Shown one piece after another: positions 60,684-64,000 of a DNA stretch of 64,000 nt. The position numbers and the translations under genes are program-made. Origin of the DNA: Artocarpus heterophyllus (Eukaryota; Streptophyta; Magnoliopsida; Rosales; Moraceae); assembly GCA_025403435.1 (NCBI GenBank), contig CM046331.1:27136459-27200458 (forward strand). The letters are read 5' to 3'. The notes beneath the pieces are model-generated. The model was not told where the DNA came from. It made no database searches and saw only the letters and a program-made list of their open reading frames with translations. Positions within the stretch are counted from its first letter, which is position 1. The number at the start of each line of letters is the position of its first letter.

Positions 60684-60843
60684 GCTCTTTTACGGCATAG
60701 TAGTGGAAACCGCTCAATTATAAAATAGTATAAAATTTTTACATAATATAATAACAATAAAAAAATTACTATAATATAAAATTCTTACGTGCTACAATAA
60801 TAATGATTTTTATTATTATTTTACCCTGCCTTTTAAACACCAC
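60684..60843. mobile_element. Foldback MITE, ACTGTAG family (degenerate)
   Basis: Contains GTAGTGGAAACCGCTCAATT, the pair TTTACATAATATAATAAC / CTTACGTGCTACAATAATAA and a right end CTTTTAAACACCACG. Confidence 0.4.
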
Positions 60844-61045
60844 GTTAATATTATATGATAAATTTTAATTTATTTATTATAGTTTTACTCTTTTTAACTT
60901 TTGTTAAGTTGAAAGTCGTGCAGCCATTGTTAAATGTCGTACATTAACGTATTATTGATTATTGACTCATTAAATATATTGAGAAGCGACAAATATCCAC
61001 CAGATTTGTTTAAAAGGAAAAAAGAAAAATCATAAAAAAAAAAAA

Positions 61046-61117
61046 CCAGACAATGGGAATCGAACCCATTCCGAATTACAAGACAATAACTCTGTTTACC
61101 ACTTAAATTGTTGGTTG
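61046..61117 (-). pseudogene. Degenerate tRNA-like sequence
   Basis: On the minus strand ATGGGTTCGATTCCCAT forms a perfect T-arm, followed by TGTCTGG and a T-run that could stop RNA polymerase III. A D-arm-like TTTAAGTGGTAAAC lies at the right distance. The acceptor and anticodon stems do not pair properly, so it is a pseudogene or SINE remnant rather than a working tRNA. Confidence 0.35.
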
Positions 61118-61755
61118 TAGTTTTGAATTCCAAGCAAATTTATTATGGCTGCTTGTCCAATGATAAGAAAAATAAAGCTTTCAAGCATAGAAAGGAAATG
61201 AAAATGTCTCAGTCTAAATACTATCAGTTTCTTACTTTCTTTATGCATTGGCAATGAAGCCCTTTTATGGTTTTAAAATAATTTTTTCTTTAATCTTCGC
61301 TATTAAAAATGTTATGATTAAGGGAAAAATACAGTATAAAATATTTAATAATTAATATTAGTGTGTTCTTCACAGCAATATTTGGTTTAATTTATTTAAA
61401 CCAATTTACACCCCGATCCCTACCTATAGTTCCTAAAAGATAGGAAAACACGAGTAGTGCAAATGAAAAGCAAAAAGAGAAAATAATAAATTAAAAAGTC
61501 AATTTGGGAAAATAGAGGAACAATTCACAGGTAATGGATTCAAATTTGCAGAAAAATGGAGGACCATTTGGGAAAATAGCTTGTCGTTTTCGTTGTCACA
61601 TTCAATTCCTTTTGTCCTTTGGATGCAAAAATATTTAAGAATAAAGCGATAATGTGACGGCTTTTGGCCTTTTGCTTTGGCTTTTATATACGGCAGTTTC
61701 CTCAATCGTTTGTATTGTACAACTTAGTGAAACATCTTTCTTTTCTCTCTCTATC

Positions 61756-61790
<35 letters not shown>

Positions 61791-61858
61791 TCTTCTCCTT
61801 CTTCAAACTCTTCTCTTCTTATTATTCCTTTTCTTTTTCCCTTTCAGGGACGGGGAAA

Positions 61859-63165
61859 ATGGGTGCCTTTGTTCTCTTAATAATACTGGCTATGGACATT
61901 GTTGCCGGCGTTTTAGGCATTCAAGCCGAAATCGCCAAAAACAATGTAACAAAAATACCGCTTAAATTTTTTTCTCGTAATAAATAAGAAAACTACTACA
62001 AAATTTGCCACATGACAACTTATAGAGTGCTTTCAAAGTGCAACTTTTTTTTTTGGGGGTATTTTCACCAAAATTAATGATGTGATGTTTATTTTGATAT
62101 ATATGAGCAGGTGAGGCACATGAAGCTGCAAGGAAATTTAGAATATTGTAAAGAAGCAAGTGGTATTACAAGGCTTGGATTAGCTGCATTGTTTCTCTTC
62201 ATAGTAGCTCACATTGCAGCCAATTTTTTCAGCGCATGCACGTGCCTTTCTTCCATTGAAGAGTGGGAGAACTTGTCATCTGCTTACCGGAAAATATGGT
62301 TTGCTTGGTTCATTCAATCATGGTATGTCTACATCCTCTTAATTTTCTTTTTATTTTTTGCTAGTGCTAGGTAGGGAATTCTTTTCGACGTCGGGAAAGA
62401 TTATTCCCGACGCCTGGGGAGCATTTCCGACGCCTTGACTGCACCGGAAAATGCTATAAACTGAAAGTCTAATTTTTCAAGCCAAATATGGATATGGGGT
62501 TTTCTATCCCTTGCATATTGATTTCTTTGGCTGAGTACGTTAAATCATATATTAATTGTTCTACAACTTGCTAGCTGTTTTTACTAGGATACTTCCTGAG
62601 TTGGAATTAGTGTTACTTTTGCATTTTAAAAGGGAATTACAAACGTTTGTATTTCATATTAATATATATATATATATTAGTGCACATGTTACGTGACATA
62701 AAGCACCATATTATAACTATTATATTATATAATCATGTCGATGTTTGATACGATTCCTCATAATGTCACAGTTACAGAAATATATATATATATATATATA
62801 TATCCTTGCTCGATCAAACTAATGACTGTATTTAACATCCCATATACTCATACAATTATAGATCATTAGATTTTGAATCTGTGATGATCACCGGAATAGA
62901 TAAAGTGATCAAGCTACACAGTGACAAAAGTTATATATTGATCCTCAGGATCATAGCAGCCGTCGGATTTTCCGTGCTTATAATAGGGATGTTACAAAAC
63001 TCGAGATCAGAAGGATCATGCAAAATCCTAGAGTACCATTTTCTGCTGATTGGCGGCATATCATGTTTCATGCATGGCCTCGTCTGCGTTGCAATGTACA
63101 TTACGGTAACTATCTGCTTTGGGAATCCCAATAGTACTACTAGTGAACACCAACGCCATCCTTAA
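61859..63165 (+). CDS. DUF1218 family four-pass membrane protein
   Basis: Three exons join in phase: 61859-61945, 62111-62322, 62949-63165 (516 nt, 171 aa, the family's usual size). Exon 2 ends ..FIQSW with a split TG|G codon and exon 3 continues IIAAVGFSVLIIGML, exactly the family pattern SW-(I)..AVGFS. Four hydrophobic helices are visible: about 2-20, 46-67, 93-115 and 137-158. Conserved cysteines are present (EYCKEA, SACTCLSS, GSCKILEYHF). The first helix with GIQAEIAKN resembles a signal anchor. DUF1218 proteins sit in the ER or plasma membrane. The MWL members affect lignin; whether this one does is unknown. A TATA-like and (TA)n region lies just upstream (61757-61786). I recall a DUF1218 gene, At4g27435, near the Arabidopsis segment related to this window. 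Confidence 0.87.
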
Positions 63166-64000
63166 TGTATTGTCCCTAACTCAATTTGTGTTGTCTTTTA
63201 AGTTTCAATTAGCTAATTTATAAGATAATACATATTGACATTAATTTCTTGTTTAATATATGTTTAACATAATTACTTGATATGCAATTTCTCCTCTACT
63301 GAGTATTCCTCAAGAGAAGAAACTGCATGGGAATTAGATGATTGGAATGAGCTCTTCTTCTTTTCTTTTCTTTTTTTGGAGAAGTAATGAGCTTTTGATG
63401 AATCATTAAAGAACGTTTTTTTTTTGGGATGTTATGATATTTTTCTCATGTTACCTTGGTTAGAATATGAAATGTTGCAATATTGGCACAAAAGAAAAAG
63501 ATCCAATCTTGAAGACAAATCAGAAAATATGCAATAAAAATTATTAATTTAAGCAAAAAGGAATATTGGTGATTATTTTTTTTAGGGACTACGGACTAGT
63601 TCTTTCCTGGTATATAAAACCAATATTGTAGCTTGATCCTTTCTACGTTAGCATAACAATTGTATATTGTAAGAATTAGGGCGTTCGCAAATGGGAAATC
63701 TGCTTTTCAGTCGGTAGGGACGGCGGTCGATAATTTCCAATCCACAGTAGTGGGTTTTGAGAAAGATGAACTGAGCACCGACCGACTATAAGAGAGATTC
63801 GATTAGTTTTATTTCGACTAATGTTGGTGGGTTTATGGCAATAAATTGCGCAGTCAGTTTTAGATAGAGTAATCAATCAGAAGACAGATGGTAACCCAAT
63901 ATTTGAATAGCAACAGCTTGATCTTTTTTCATTTCTAATCAAAATTTAATTAAATAAGCTAAGACCTAACATTATATAGGTTACAATAGGAATATATTTG
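63166..64000. other. Downstream flank; possible transposon start at 63677
   Basis: AT-rich 3' flank. From 63677 the sequence TAGGGCGTTCGCAAATGG followed by CAGTCGGTAGGGACGGCGG resembles the left end of a hAT element of the CGGTCGG type, but the window stops before any right end. Confidence 0.3.

Noticed and set aside
62861..62948. Exon 3 of the DUF1218 gene starting at the acceptor at 62861
   Set aside because: Joining the 62322 donor to it makes a TGA stop. Joining from a later donor at 62370 gives 216 aa with an extra helix not seen in the family. The acceptor at 62948 restores the conserved SW-IIAAVGFS junction.

Overview
This 64 kb window is nuclear DNA of a eudicot plant. It is AT-rich, its genes have GT..AG introns, and it carries plant transposons throughout. 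One insert resembles a plant mitochondrial gene. I cannot name the species. Five protein-coding genes can be supported, plus one intact retrotransposon. No CRISPR array, operon, rRNA or complete tRNA was seen.

Layout: 1-10.6 kb has no gene I can support, only MITEs, microsatellites and a 121-bp tandem duplication. At 10.7-14.6 kb (+) lies a seven-coding-exon CRLK1-type calcium/calmodulin-regulated receptor-like kinase. At 16.0-18.8 kb (+) lies the four-exon nuclear gene for plastid ribosomal protein L24. At 18.8-23.6 kb are transposon remains, including a solo LTR. At 23.6-30.5 kb (+) is a six-exon anthocyanidin-reductase-like SDR enzyme whose fourth intron holds a 1.7 kb Mutator-like element. 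At 33.8-35.6 kb (-) is a two-exon C2H2 zinc-finger protein with a PARP-like C-terminal half. At 36.6-45.4 kb is a complete, very young Ty3/gypsy (Tekay-type chromovirus) element with 1,966-bp LTRs and a 5-bp target duplication. At 45.4-61 kb is a transposon graveyard: hAT, Mutator and Tourist elements, solo LTRs, a Pack-MULE carrying a SINA-type RING ligase fragment, and a mitochondrial mttB insertion. At 61.9-63.2 kb (+) is a three-exon DUF1218 membrane protein.

The genes do not form a pathway. From memory of the Arabidopsis map, their order (CRLK1, RPL24, reductase, zinc finger, DUF1218) resembles a merge of two duplicated Arabidopsis segments (around At5g546 and At4g272-274), so this looks like an ancestral gene block expanded by transposons. 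Most non-genic structure could be resolved by finding terminal repeats together with target-site duplications. All gene models come from splice motifs, reading phase and remembered family sequence; no alignment was run.
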